Assembly: GCA_028455995.1 (NCBI GenBank)
Contig: JABELC010000010.1
Coordinates: forward strand, 310,001-374,000
From: Scleromitrula shiraiana
Lineage: Eukaryota; Ascomycota; Leotiomycetes; Helotiales; Sclerotiniaceae
Direction of reading: 5' to 3'
Length of the DNA stretch: 64,000 bases
The translations under genes and the position numbers were made by a program. How positions within the stretch are numbered: the stretch's first letter is position 1; every line of letters begins with the position of its first letter. Of the stretch, positions 34,359 to 47,403 are shown in pieces. Below the pieces are notes generated by a model, which saw only the letters and a list, made by a program, of their open reading frames with translations, was not told where the DNA came from and did no database searches.

Positions 34359-35552
34359 ATGAGTACATCTACCTCTTCCTTGACAAATGAACTATCAGCC
34401 TATTTCCTTGAAACTTGTGATGATCCCTCCGAAAGTTCAGAAAGTCTCATTGCTCAAATAAATCATCGTATTCAACTAGTATATTTCCGTTTCCATCTCA
34501 TGTATCCTTGTTGTCACTTTCTCTGCCTCTATTTCTTCCTCCATCTCTCTACAAATTACTCAACCCCCTTTCTAAGATCATCATCTACTATATTCTAGAC
34601 CAATCTAACGAAATGATTCCCTACAGGTAAACATCTGGTCCATACCCTCGGGATCCCGCGTCTTAGAAATCGGGTGCGGTCAAGGTGACACAACGATAGT
34701 ACTCGCCAACCAAGTTGGAGAAGAAGGAATAGTTGATGCGATTGATCCCGGGAGTCCCGATTATGGTATTCATTTCTCCTCTTTCCCCCTCTCTCTATTC
34801 ACCTCTCTGTATTTACTCAAGGGATTCCTCTTATTAAACAAACAAAAACATAGGATCACCATACACCCTCTCCCAACCCCAATCCTACATCAAATTCACA
34901 TCCCTAGGCCCTTGAATAAACTTCTTTAATGAATATCCCATCCCATTCCTGACCCAAAAAATAAAAATGAAGAGAAGAAGAATTATTCACATATCATACT
35001 CTCCCACAGTACATTCTACTTCTCCACCCCCTTTGAATTGAAAAACATAATAGCAGCATGTAAAGATAGGACAGAGAGGATTTGTATAGCAGAATGGGAT
35101 TTGAAAGCTAGGAGGAGAGAGACGGTGCCGCATCTTTTGATTGTGTCGATGCAGAGTGTGGTTGAGGGGTGGAGAAAAGGGGGAGAGGAAGGGGAGGGGA
35201 ATGTGAAGGTTGTGAGTAGTGGGAAGGAGATGAAAAGGGTGTTGGGGGTGAGGGCTGGGTGGTAGAGAGGGAGGTGGTGCTACAGACGGTGGGCTTGAGG
35301 GATGGGGAGTGGGAGGTGAGGAATCTGAGGGGGTGGTGGGATAGTGTGGCGAAGAAGGATGAAGAAGGGTTGGGAGATGAGGAGATGGATAGAAGGTTTT
35401 GTGTGTTAAGGGCTACGTATGACTCGATGGAGATGAATTTGGTGAATATAGAGGATGGAGTGAAGGGCGTGGAAGCTTTGGATGTTTGTGTTGGGGTTTT
35501 TGTTAGGAAGAATGAGGATTGGAACCAGGACAAGAGCGAAGAAACAAATTGA
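34359..35552 (+). pseudogene. Class I SAM-dependent methyltransferase relic
   Basis: Exons 34359-34478 and 34627-34765 splice cleanly (introns 34479-34626 and 34766-34853). They give the SAM-binding motif VLEIGCGQGDTT and the acidic post-I loop AIDPG. In the third exon, from 34854, a TGA interrupts at 34913-34915 (CGA- or TGG-derived). The frame then changes in the A-rich stretch 34950-34985, where STFYFSTPFELKNII and AEWDLKARR continue the family pattern. A lost base at about 35262 gives a TAG at 35263-35265, after which WEVRNLRGWWDS and a terminal VCVGVFVRK follow in another frame. The family methylates small molecules or proteins; the substrate is unknown. At least three lesions make a working enzyme unlikely. 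Confidence 0.8.
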
Positions 35553-35953
35553 TGATGTACAAGGTTGATATTAATTTTTGTTTCTTGGAAAAGAATGGTT
35601 GTCATAATGACATGATTTAACTTCTAAATACCCTAAAACGTATCTCCTCGTTAGTTGAATCGCAAATTTTGATAGTCTGCTCAAATGTTTCGATATTTAC
35701 TTTCCTTCCGAGACCCGAGCAACAGTGAGAATACTCAATATCCTAGGGTGTCCAAATCTACCCTATTTTGTGCTTAATTTCCAAGCATAGTCCATGCACG
35801 ATATCTTCGCAGACAGATAGATACAGTTAACTACGTAGGTAGATTATTTCATCTGGAAACATGTACCAACCAGACTCGCTACCCATAATAAATCCCTCGC
35901 GTATTCTATTGTATCATCAAAGTACCAAATCCCTCATTCATTCAATCGATCAT
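35553..35953. other. Spacer between convergent genes
   Basis: Four hundred bases between the methyltransferase relic (plus) and the YwbE-domain gene (minus). No frame; ATTCATTCA-type repeats near 35934-35958. Confidence 0.6.
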
Positions 35954-36619
35954 TCATTCAAAATGTTTCCCCACATGAAACGCAACCGCGATTTCGTCAC
36001 CCTCAAATTCCCCACAAACAGGACAATTACTCATTGATCCCCCATCTCCACTCTTCCCTTCTTCATTTTCTCCCTCTCCCTCTCCCTCCTCTTCATCTAC
36101 TACTTTATTGCCACCCATACCTTTCCTCCTCCCTTTCGTAACAACATAATCTTCTAAACTTGCAGACGTAGATGAAGCCTCAGCTTGACCTTGCCCACCA
36201 TCCTCACGTCTCACATCCACGTACCTCCTATCCAAAAACCCACCACGTCCACCCCTCCCACTCCCATACCCCCTTTCACCAGCGCCCTCTCCATCCTCAC
36301 CCAGCCCCCTCCTCCCCCCCTCCCCCACCAAGCCCTCCTCCTCCCCACACACCCCCTGCACCCTCCCCACCCTCCCATCCCTCAACCGAACCTTCACCCC
36401 CCTCGGATGATCCCCTCTCGTCAATATCTCCCCTATAATTCCCTGTACCTGTTTTCCGGTCGGTTGGTCTATTTTGAGGATGATGGAGACGGGGGTTCCG
36501 GGGGTGAGGGTGGAGATTTTGGGGACGGGTGTGTAGGAGGGTTGGGATTGGAAATTACTACGATTTTGACCTCGGCCTCGACCGCGGCCGCGGTAGCGGG
36601 TACCGCGTGTTGAGTCCAT
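35954..36619 (-). CDS. YwbE (DUF2196)-domain protein with RG-rich start and C-terminal zinc motif
   Basis: Single exon. The ATG at 36619 (MDSTRGTRYRGRGRGRGQ) gives 221 aa. An in-frame ATG at 36811 would add 64 residues that look like translated leader (NFQIKIKIKN) or perhaps a mitochondrial presequence, so the start is not certain. Residues 35-85 match the YwbE domain (PGTPVSIILKIDQPTGKQVQ, TRGDHPRGVKVRL), a small beta-rich unit thought to bind nucleic acid. A Gly/Arg/Glu-rich linker follows. The end, CPVCGEFEGDEIAVAFHVGKHF, fits a C2-H2 type (UBZ-like) zinc ligand set. RGG repeats plus YwbE suggest RNA binding; the cellular role is unknown. Confidence 0.85.
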   Translation of the reverse strand: MDSTRGTRYRGRGRGRGQNRSNFQSQPSYTPVPKISTLTPGTPVSIILKIDQPTGKQVQGIIGEILTRGDHPRGVKVRLRDGRVGRVQGVCGEEEGLVGEGGRRGLGEDGEGAGERGYGSGRGGRGGFLDRRYVDVRREDGGQGQAEASSTSASLEDYVVTKGRRKGMGGNKVVDEEEGEGEGENEEGKSGDGGSMSNCPVCGEFEGDEIAVAFHVGKHFE

Positions 36620-36811
36620 GGGTATGGGTTTGGATTGGGGAAATTCTGGGAGATGAGATGTTGAGGTGTGTAAGTTTTTGATTTTTATTTTGATTTGAAA
36701 GTTGATTGTTTGATTGTACTTTGATGGATTAATAAAGAAATATCTATAACCACGGGGAATCTGTGCGCAATGTTGTTGTATGAATCCACGAAATGTACGG
36801 TGCAATATCAC

Positions 36812-37432
36812 ACTTTCAGATCGAGCCTTTTATTTTATTTCTTACTTTGCCTTCTGTCGCTTTTATCTTCTCTTCGTCTTGCTGATCTAGAAGCAAACGA
36901 GCTTCAAGATGTGGGGCCAAGAAGTCACGCTTTCGGTCACACGTGATACATATCAGAATCATGACGCAGATTGAGATTTAGATTTTGATATTTACCATGT
37001 GCGCTACAGTAGTTTAGTTTAAGTACAAATAATGAGAGAGCGGTTTGCGGTTGTTGTAGGTTTCTAAGGTCTTTTTATCCGTTCTAAATTTACATAATTG
37101 TTACATTATCAATCGAATGAATACTTCGTGTGGTAGCTCTGGGAATACTATGGCCTAGCTTCTGGTGCTTGTATACCTCATTGCGCATCTCACTAAACAT
37201 GGCAATTGAGTTCAGAGATATATGGCAATCGATTTTGTCATTAAAATGTATCTATATTAGGTATTAAAATGTATCCATATTAGGTATTAAAATAATAATT
37301 CTCTTTAAAGGAATCGAATGAAGTGAAAAAGAAAGTCATCCAGCCCAATTCATGACGTTCGTTCATCCGTGAATTCATGAATATACTCTTACGCCTACCC
37401 GAAAACTGACATATTCTGAAAAATTCAACGCA
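36812..37432. other. Intergenic region
   Basis: Promoter of the YwbE gene and 3' end of the MFS gene. It holds a doubled 23-bp unit (ATTAAAATGTATCYATATTAGGT at about 37240-37287) and a CACGTGAT site near 36940. No gene is seen. Confidence 0.6.
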
Positions 37433-39426
37433 TCAGTATGCAAACTTTCTTCCTCCAGCTTCAATTATCTTATTCCTCCATGCGTAATACATTCTCAGTC
37501 CTATACATCCTACAGCCACGAAATATAAGAGTCCAGCATTAACCCACTATCATCATAATTCGTCAGTATACATAACAAACAAACATCGTTCCTCTACGTT
37601 CGGAAGAAAAGTAAGAAACTTACATGGCCCAACGGATATCCCTCCTTCGCCTGATCCGCCTTATAAATCCACACACCAGCAATCTGACCCGGCGCACCAA
37701 CCGATATATTAAGAGCAATAGCCAAACCAATACTAGCAGTCGAGAATAAATTTGAAGAAAGAAATCCTAGAAGTGGTGGGATACACGAGAATGCTCCTGA
37801 TGCAGCTACGATTAGACAGCCATATCGTGAATGGTATGAATGGGCAGGGAGGCAGGCGGAAGCTGTGAAACCGGCTGCTCCGATTGCAGCCATGACGGCA
37901 GAGTGTAGGGCACGACTTTGTTTTGTTAGAAAATTCCTGGGGTATGTGTTGGAGCATGACTTACGCGTTGAAATGATCTGCAGACCAAGATACGAGGATT
38001 GTGACTACGTCTAGGAGATAGTCAACATTGCATAAGTAAAGAGAGGTGAGCAGGCACTCTCTCGATGATAAAATTGGGCGAAATTGACACGGGGCATGAA
38101 ACCAGCGTTATCAATATGTCGAAGTGAAAAATTTAGTGTTATCAATGGAAAGCAGAGATTGATATATACTTACAAGCAACAGCATAAGGGGGTACAGTCA
38201 TAAGCTGAGCCTCGAGATTTTTATAGCCAAGTCCCGCAGTGATACTTGGTGTGAACAGAGATAAACTTGAAAAGGGTGTCGAGATTCCAAAATATATCTA
38301 GTAACCCCGTCAGTTTGCTTTCCGCATACCATTAATGGGTCAACTTACAGCGTAATGGGCATATAGTCTCCATTCACAAAGAGTTTTCTTTGCTTCTTTC
38401 CAAGTCAACCCTTCATCATGACCTTTAGAGCCCTCGGTAGCGAGTCGACTAACAGCAAGATCTTTTTCTCCTTGTGATAACCATTTGACAGTTTCTGGAT
38501 AATCAGGTAGAAGGAAGAAGACGGCAATAGACGATAGACAAGAAGGTATTCCTTCAAGAGCAAACAGCCATCTCCAAGCTGATAATCCATGAGTGTCATT
38601 CATATGACCAACACCGAATGCTATAGCACCACCAAAAGCGCCTGCTAGTGTTGCAGAAGCAAGGATGAAAGCAACGCGGATAGAACGCTCTGAGGTACGA
38701 TACCAAAATGTCAAATAGTATACTAGGCCTGGGAATAATCCTGTGAAAGATGTCAATATCTGTATAATACAGTGAATGAAAAGCATTCCTACCTGCTTCA
38801 AACATCCCTAAGAAGAATCTAACTGCGGTTACTCCAGCAAAGTTTTGAGTAAATCCAAGTCCAATCGTCATGATACCCCATGAGAACATTAGGAAAGATA
38901 TCCATTTGCTAGGACTGAGCTTTTTAAGGAAGTAATTTGATGGGACTTCAAATATTGCATAGGCGATCAAAAAGACCATGAGGGCAATGCTGAGAGGATG
39001 TCAGTATATTTTAACCACGTTCGCACGCATGCCAGAGATAAGAGAGAAGAAATTTTAACATACATGTATTGATGATCGGTCATATGTGTATCCGAAAGGA
39101 GATCATCATGCGTTACAGAATTGAGTGTTTTGGCATTTCCTGAACGGCATGTTAGATTCAAGCAAGCAGAAAAGGGTGGAAACATAAACTGACCAATATT
39201 GGAACGATCAAGATAACATAATAAGTAGATCCCGGCGGCAAGAGGAACAATACGAAGATCTTGTTTCCAAATCAAGGCTTTCGTGGCAGCGGGATCGTCC
39301 TCGATGAAGGATTCTCTCTCTTGAACACTCTAATTACTTATTTAGAATGATGTCATGGAAAACATCGCAGACTTGACTTACCTCCTTTCCTTTTTCAACA
39401 TCATGATTCAACACTGAGTCGTTCAT
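37433..39426 (-). CDS. MFS transporter of the anion:cation symporter (TNA1/Dal5-like) family, 473 aa
   Basis: Nine exons on the minus strand: 39426-39382, 39329-39194, 39139-39064, 38989-38793, 38740-38349, 38297-38174, 38010-37965, 37915-37624 and 37546-37433. All eight GT-AG introns (49-163 nt) keep frame, giving 474 codons with stop. The first membrane segment ends in YLDRSNIGNAK, the hallmark of fungal ACS-family carriers (nicotinate, allantoate, pantothenate and similar acids). Further motifs are FLIAYAIFEVPSNY, RFFLGMFEAG and FYFVALxG-like C-terminal helices (NAGLLYFVAVG). It should import a small organic anion with protons across the plasma membrane; the substrate cannot be told. The gene appears intact although a transposon lies 110 bases upstream of its start, in the promoter. 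Confidence 0.93.
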
Positions 39427-39535
39427 TGTACGAGCAATGTGTGATAAGTGATAAATCTATTATAATTCACACTGAGAGGAGATACAGCACAACACTATTT
39501 ATACGCTCGTACAGAACAAAAACTTTACACCGCTA

Positions 39536-40336
39536 CTCAAGCGGGTTTTTAATGAGGGCCAGGTAATCTCAAGACATCTCAAGACATTTCAAAATCACTC
39601 AAAATCACTACATTCAAAAATATATATCAAATCAATCAATAATTATTATTTTATGAAATTAACATAATTGATTTTAAAATTATTCAAATAATAATTTTAT
39701 ATTTTAAAATAGATCTTGAAATTTGATCATAAATAAAAAATTAAATAAATTTTAATGAGATTTTTACTAGTATAAAATTTCAATATATTTAAAAATATTC
39801 ATTTTCACTGGTAATTTATATAATTTTTATAATAAAATTTTAAAAAGAGTTATATATAAAATATTATTATTTAAATATTGTGATTTTTAGTGACTCGGAG
39901 AAATCAAGAATTTTAAAGTGTTTTAATTTTAAGATTGCTCCGATTCGGAGTCGACCTTCATTAAAAACTACTAGTACTAGTAACTTGAACTTCAAGTTGA
40001 GTACTTACTACTATTAAGCGGGAAAAATATAGACCGAGCATTCAAGTTTAAAAATTTGAATTTATCCGAGTCATTAAAAATCGATGTTTTTAAATATTTA
40101 TATTTTATCAATAAATAACTTATATTGTAACAAAATGATCTACCATATGGTGTTTAGATGAAAAATTATTCAATCAATAAATTTATCAATTTTTTAATAT
40201 TGATTTTTATAAAATAAATAAAAATTCAAATCCGAGTCATATACTATACAAAAAATATTAAAAATACATCAAAATCGTTATTAAAATCGCTTATTTTAAT
40301 GTTCTTGTTTAGCCCTCATATTTTTTCCCGCTTGAG
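39536..40336. mobile_element. RIP-decayed TIR element with TA target duplication, 801 bp
   Basis: It starts CTCAAGCGGG and ends CCCGCTTGAG. Similarity between the ends continues inward (TTTTTAATGAGGGCC against AAAAAATATGAGGGC). TA flanks both sides (39534-39535, 40337-40338), the Tc1/mariner (pogo/Fot1-like) target. The interior is almost pure A/T without coding capacity. An internal inverted patch with AAGCGGGAAAA lies near 40015. It is too short for a transposase and heavily mutated. Confidence 0.8.
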
Positions 40337-40823
40337 TATCGTAGTAAACAATATGAAAATTCCCAAAGAGTTTAAAAGTGGAGGAATTCATTATTTCCGT
40401 CGTGAATTAGTTGGGATCGTTCGTCAGGGGTAAGAGCACACGAGGACTAGTGCGGAGATTACGCAGGTACAACATTCGCTCATAATTCTATTGCATAACC
40501 CTACGGTATCACCTATTCAGGGATATCTTGAATACCATTCAGGGAAAAAATTTTTCGTACTATAATTCGAATTTCAATTGCACTATATATTGATTCTTGG
40601 GAAATAATTTTATATTAATATAAATTCAATTTAAATTTTCTATTAATATTTAAATTTATTCTAAATAATTATATAGTATTAAATTAATATAATATATATA
40701 TATAAAATTAATATATTTTTATTTTATTATATATAATATTTAAATTAATATATATAAAGAATTAATATATTAAAGTTAATTTTATATTTTTTATTAATAT
40801 ACTTAAATTAATATTAATAATAT

Positions 40824-40982
40824 TGTAGTTTTACTTCGGTTAAATCGTACGATTATGATATTATGGTTTGTATTTGATATTCTTATTATTAATCTATTTA
40901 TGGTATAGATTATTAGGTCGTATATATGTATGATTGTAGTCATGTGTTTGTTATGTGCTACTTTGTGATTTATATTCTAATA
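40824..40982. repeat. Left LTR (C-depleted copy)
   Basis: This copy aligns without gaps to 47245-47403. It begins TGTAGTTTTACTTCGG. Where the two LTRs differ, this copy nearly always has T against C or G against A, so its C residues were lost while its G residues were kept. Confidence 0.88.
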
Positions 40983-43900
40983 TTAGCATTATTTAAAAAA
41001 AAAAAAGTTAAGTTAAACTTATTATATATTATAATATTATCTTTTTTTATTTTTTTATGAAATAGATCAAAAAATTGAAATGCATATAAGTAATATGATA
41101 AAAGAAAGTATTTAAAAAAAATATGTATAAGATTATAATCATTGTTATTTTAATAAGCGTTATTTTTAAAAAGGTTATTTTCGGATTGAAATAATAATAT
41201 TTTGGTGATTTTTATAAATATCATTTTTGTATGTATTATTATTTTTTATATCTTTTTTATATTAATTCTTTATGTTTTTATATCTTTTATATTAATTTTT
41301 TATATTATTACATTTTTTCTATTATATCTTTTTTATTGTAATATACTAATGTATTATATAGGCTAATTTATAATAAATATTAGTTTGAATAATTATGATT
41401 TACCCTATTAAGTAAATAAAATGATTTATTTGTATTTAATTCATTTCTTTGTGTTGATATTAATTTTGTTAATATCGATAAGATTTTTGAAAGTGGTATA
41501 AGGTTTTGATTTCGTTATTGCATTGGCGGGGTTTATATTACCAACAATTTATTTAATTTCTGTGATTTTTCTATGTTTATATGATTAATAAATAAAGGCT
41601 AGATCGATTATTAGATGTTTTTTTTAAAAAATGTTGAGTTTGATTAAGTATTTATAAAAAAATTTTGAATCAATGTAGATTATAAAAAATATAAAAGCGG
41701 TCATGATTTTTTTGTTGATTAATCAATTTATAATTTCATCGATATTAGATTTGATTATAATAATAATATTGAATTTATATCTCATTTTATATAATTTTAA
41801 AATAAAAATGTTTTATATGATTTGTTTGTATTTAATAAAGGATTAGTAGATGATGTTTATATTATTATTTTTATTAGCAAATATTATAATAAAGCCGATT
41901 TGAAAAGAAAGATTAGTGTTATTTATAAAGTTTATATCGATAAAACAAATCATTTGTAATGATTTTATTTTAAAAGGAATGAATATAAAGCTATGATTGA
42001 AATTGTTAATTTATTATTAAATGCATTTATTAAAAGTATTTATATTGTTTTTAGTTAGATTAATAATTTAGGTTGTATATGATAAATTGAATAATGTTTT
42101 TGGTTAATAAACGTTTATAATATATGTGCTATAGACTTGTTAAATAATATATTATTTTTTTGGAGAGGTATTCTTCTTGATTTTTGTATATAATTTAAAA
42201 TTAATAAAGAAATAATTTATAAGATAGAGTTTGTTATATTATCTTTTTTGAATAAGTATAATTATATTGTTTTTATCGATATAAATTAAAACGTTGTTAA
42301 ATTTAAGAGGGGAATTAATTATCAATTATTCTTATATTTTTAAAAAATAACTTTTTTTTTTGATTTAAACTTCTTTTTTATCTACAAATTTTTTATTAGT
42401 AAAAATAAAGATATTATTGATTTATAGTTTGATTATATCTAATTTTTTATTTTTATCAATATAAAATAAACAACTATTAAATAAAAAAAGAATCATTTTA
42501 AAAACTTTTATATAATAACTATAGTATATAAAATATTAATAGTTTTTTGATTTTATAATATTATAAAGCAGGTGTATAATCTTAAAAATCATATTTGATT
42601 TAAAGTTTATTTTTAATAAAGGTTTAATATAAAATATATAGATCAAAAATGTTCTTGATTAAATATATACTTATAATATATTATAAAAATATAATTAGAT
42701 ATATCAATATATATTTTATAAAATTACAAAACAAAATATAGTTTTATAATTAATATATTAGATAGTGAAAGATTCTATTAGAATTGTTTCTTTATTTTTA
42801 TTATTATAGCTTTAAACTACTAATTTAGACTTTTTAAATGCTTTTGATATACCTTTGTTTTTAATAAAATTAACAAATTTATTGTAAAAGATTTGGATAT
42901 TTTTTAGTATATTATTTTTTTTAACAACTTTAAATATACCTTTTTTTAATAAATCATTTATTTCTTTTTTATAAAATAAACAAAATTGATTTGCGATTAA
43001 TAAAAAATTTATAATAATATATATATTAAAAATATCTTTAACAATATAATCATTATTATTATTATTATTAAAACATATTTAATCATATTCTAAAGTTTAC
43101 TTTCAATAAAAAATCTCGATTGTTAATTTTGAACACGAGATTAAAATAAAAACTAAATTAAGAATAAATATTTTGTTTAATATATAAATATTTTTTCTCG
43201 ATTAAAAAATTTTTAAATTATTAAAATCTTCATTATTAATTGAATTTAAAATGAAATTTCCTATTAATAAAAAATTGATTATATTGTCAAATAATTTATC
43301 AAATATTTTAAACTTTTTTTTATATAGTTTTATTAAAATGCTTTTAAATTTTTTATCAAAATTGTTTATTTTGATTATATATATTTAACTTTCCATTTTG
43401 ATAAATTTATATAATCTATCCTAAATGTTTTTTTTTTAGTAAATGAAAACTAAAGATCTAAATTTGAAGTTATATAAATAAAATATAAATAGTTTATTGC
43501 ATTAATATAAAGCATTTATTATTGTACATTTAGCATATTTTTTTTATATTTTATCCATTGCCTTATTAATTACAGCAATATATTATAAAATGGATAAAGT
43601 AGAAGAATCAAAAAATGTTAAATGAAAAAATGCATCAAATACTAATAGAATAAAAATGAGATTGTTTAAATCAATAATATCATTAACGATTTTGATAGCT
43701 ATTTATAATCTTATATCCTTATTGATTCTTTTAACACCTTCAAATTTTTCAATAATAATTATATATACTCATCAAATTATTTTATAATAACATTCGATTA
43801 TTCTAATAAAATAATAGACTTTAATAAGTATACATTTAATTTTAATTATAATTGCATAAATACTATCAATAAAATCTTTTCCTATAAAATAAATTCTTTA

Positions 43901-46900
43901 ATCGTAAATAATTAACTTAGAAGAACTATTATAAATATTGATTTATATAAAATAAAATATATTCTATATTATTATTATTAATAAATCTTTGATAAAATAT
44001 ACAATATTAAATCGAATTGCTTTATTAATAATATAAAGAATAGGATTATTATTAATATACATTATGTTAATTATAATAATAAAATTGAATTTTATATCGT
44101 TATGGAGTTTGAATTTAAATCTTTTAAGTTTATCGGTATGGAATTGGTATTTCTTATAATACTTTATAAACTATTTTAATTACTTATGATTGAATTCATC
44201 TTTATAATTAGTATGATTAAATAAATTATACAGTTTTTTAATGAAAAGATATTTTATTCATTTATAAATATAGCATAATTCAATTTTAAATAAATAACAT
44301 TCTTTATTTATATTTAATAATTCTACGATAAATTATTAAAACTTTTATAATAAAATTAATTAATTAATAAACATATATCTATAACATCTAATAATTTTCT
44401 ATATTTTATTATTAATATATTAAAATTCATTTTTAATATTATTAAATAAAATTTAAATATAATTTATATTTATAAAATTTAATAAAAATAAAATATTTAT
44501 ATTAATAATATAAATATCAATTATACTAATTAGATTAATGATTAAAATAATTTCAATAAAAAAAATGTTATTAAAGCTAAATCTAAAATTTATAGTTAAA
44601 TCTAAAATCTTTATATCGATTTGAATAAGTTTTTATAATACTAAAAATTGCTTATAATTAATAATTAATCGCTTTGCAATGTTAAAATTAATTATTATAC
44701 CGATAAATTTATATTCACTATAACATTTAATTTATAAATAAATCTCGAATTTTTGATCAATTTCGCCAATATAAATATATAAAATAATTAAATTATTAAA
44801 TTCTATAATAAAATTGTTATAATTATCATCTATAATAATATAAAAATTATATAAAATAATAAATGCTTTAACACCATCATCATCATCATTATTATTAAAA
44901 TATAATTCTAATTAAAATATTTCAATTTTTTCAATCATATAAATAAAATCATCATCATCATTATATTTATCTTAAATATATCAATCATAATTCTTACTAA
45001 AACTTTATATACTATTAAAACTAAATCTTGACTTTATTCTCTAATTGAATTTTTTCTTTATTATAATTTATTTTTTAAAAATATATTTAATTAATTAATA
45101 TCTTTCTTTTTTATAAATATAATATATTTTTTATTTTTAATTATAATAATTATTATTAAATCAAAAAATTCAACTATTAAAATATATATTTTTATTTTGA
45201 AATCGAAAATTGTTATTATTCTAATTATTTTCTTAAAATTATTAATCATTAAAATTTTATTTAATTATATTATTATCTTTCTTTTTAAAAAACAATTCAT
45301 CTTTAGATTTATTCTTTATACTTTTTTATATTATAATAAATATATAAATCTTTATAACTACAATAATAAATATTCTAAATAAATCTAAATATCCTTAAAA
45401 ACATACAAAATAGTCCTAATAAATTATAAAAAATTTCATTATATAAATAAAATTATCATGTATTTCTAATAATAATCTAAACTTTATAATATATATTTTA
45501 TTAAATAAAATTTTGTATAATTATTTAATTGATTTTAATAAATTATTTATAATAATAATATAAAAAATGATTTTAAACCAATTATTATATATATCATACT
45601 TTTATTCTTTGCCTTCAAATATTTTTTAGAATTCTTTAATAATTATCTTCTAATTAATATTTAAATTTCTATATTTAATAATATTATAATAATACTTTTA
45701 AACATTTTTATATAATATAAATAAAATATTGAAATATCGATATTATTTAAATAAATTAATTTGTTTATAATTATTTTTATAGATAATTAATTTATATTCG
45801 ATATTATTTGTTTAACCATTATATTTGTTATTATTTAATATATAATATTTTGCAAAACTTTCAAACTATTTATTAATATCAAATAAAATAAAATTAATTT
45901 TAAAGTCTTTAAAATCTAAATGATCAAAAAGATTGTTTTTAAGATTAAAATCGAAATCAAAATCGAAGTTATCGTTGTTGCCATTTTCTTCTTCAATAAA
46001 TATTGATTTAAGATTAAATTCCTTAAAATTAGATGGTTTCTTTTTCTCTTACTTGCTTTTCTTATCCTTTTTACCCTTATCTTCAATCTTATCTTCTTAA
46101 ATAAAATCAATAATAAAATTTCTTCCATCTTTCTTCTTTAAATTATTAAGTTTTTTAATCATTACAATAAAAATATTTAATCATACATTAAATTATATAT
46201 CACAAATTACTACTCCTATCGTTTCTAAAGTCCATTCAAATAAAGCCTTAAAAAAGAATATAAAAATCAAACTAATACTAATATTAAAATCAACAAAAAC
46301 ATTAATACTAAATTCTTACAAAAATCGCTTAAAAAATCATAAAATAAAAAAGTTCTTTTTTTAGATTATAATAAAATATTCTAAAATCCAATTCATAAAG
46401 TCGCTTTTGAATATTTATAAAATATCATCATCAAAAATATAATAATAAATATATTTTAAAATCTTAAATCAAATATACAATAAAAAAATCTTACTATCGA
46501 AGTTATTTTTAAAATTAAATCCATCTTCAAATAATTTGTAAAACTTATTATATTCTTTAAAATCTTAATCTAAAAAAAAATAATCTAAAAAAAAGGAATT
46601 CTTTCTCATCATATTGATTTAAAAAAAAGAATTGAATAAAAATATTTGTACAAATAATTAAAAAAGAATATTATATTCTGACAAAAAGAATAAATTCTCT
46701 ATTATCATACAAAAAGGATTAAGAGAAGAAAAAAAAAAGAAAAAAATAAATTATTATAAAATAATAAAAGTTTGTTTATTTTTAAAGAATATTTCTAAAT
46801 TCTTATAAATCTTATTAATTTAAAAACGATAATATCTTCAAATAAAAATCAAAGTTTTTCAATATAATCTCCATAAATCCGAAAATAGTAAATATATAAA

Positions 46901-47244
46901 ATAAAATAAAAAAAAAAAATAAAAAAAAAATAATAAAAAAGATCTCGTTATCACTAAAATTTTAAAAATATAAAAATATTATAAAAATTTTGAAAAGATA
47001 AAAATTGAAAAGTTAAAGTTTTAAAAATTAAGTTAAAAAAGCCGGGTTAAAAACATACATAATAAACATAAAAACTTGTAATATCGCCTTAACACCTACA
47101 TATTCTATCTTAACACTATATATTATTCTTAATCAAAATGCTTTACTAATATTTCAAGTTCAATTCTAGTCTTTTCAAAAATATTTTCACTACTATAATA
47201 TCACTTTAATATTTATAATATCTAATCTATACAATACTAATCAA

Positions 47245-47403
47245 TATAGTTTTATTTCAATTAAATCGTACAATTATAGTACTATAATTTGTATTTAATA
47301 TTCTTATTATTAATCTATCTATAATACAGATTATCAGATCATATATATATACAACTATAATCACATACTTATCACATACTACCTTGTGATCTATATCCCA
47401 ACA
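47245..47403. repeat. Right LTR (G-depleted copy)
   Basis: This copy aligns without gaps to 40824-40982. It begins TATAGTTTTATTTCAA and ends ATATCCCAACA. Here G residues were lost to A while C residues were kept, the mirror of the left LTR. The initial TG has become TA. Confidence 0.88.

Larger units (their letters stand above)
40824..47403. mobile_element. RIP-destroyed LTR retrotransposon, 6580 bp, nested
   Basis: Two direct repeats of exactly 159 bp (40824-40982 and 47245-47403) bound 6262 bp of A/T-saturated sequence. The repeats start TG/TA and end CA/TA, as LTRs do, and are flanked by the 5-bp duplication AATAT (40819-40823, 47404-47408). No gag-pol frame survives: stops fill all six frames, and short frames such as 45197-45382 or 45916-46128 are chance. 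I could not identify a primer site, polypurine tract or catalytic motif with confidence, so orientation and Copia/Gypsy type stay open. Confidence 0.88.

Noticed and set aside
36172..36613. Pro/His-rich plus-strand frames opposite the YwbE-domain gene
   Set aside because: Low-complexity shadow of the Gly/Arg/Glu-rich linker; the minus strand has the real domain motifs.
45197..46128. Short frames inside the AT-rich block (61 and 70 aa)
   Set aside because: They consist of Ile/Leu/Lys/Asn codons forced by composition, lie inside the RIP-eroded retroelement and match no conserved motif.
40983..47244. Attempt to recognise gag-pol or reverse transcriptase motifs in the retroelement
   Set aside because: I read both strands for YxDD-, DTG- and integrase-like signatures. 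Isolated resemblances (for example VDD near 41850) had no supporting context, so neither superfamily nor orientation is claimed.
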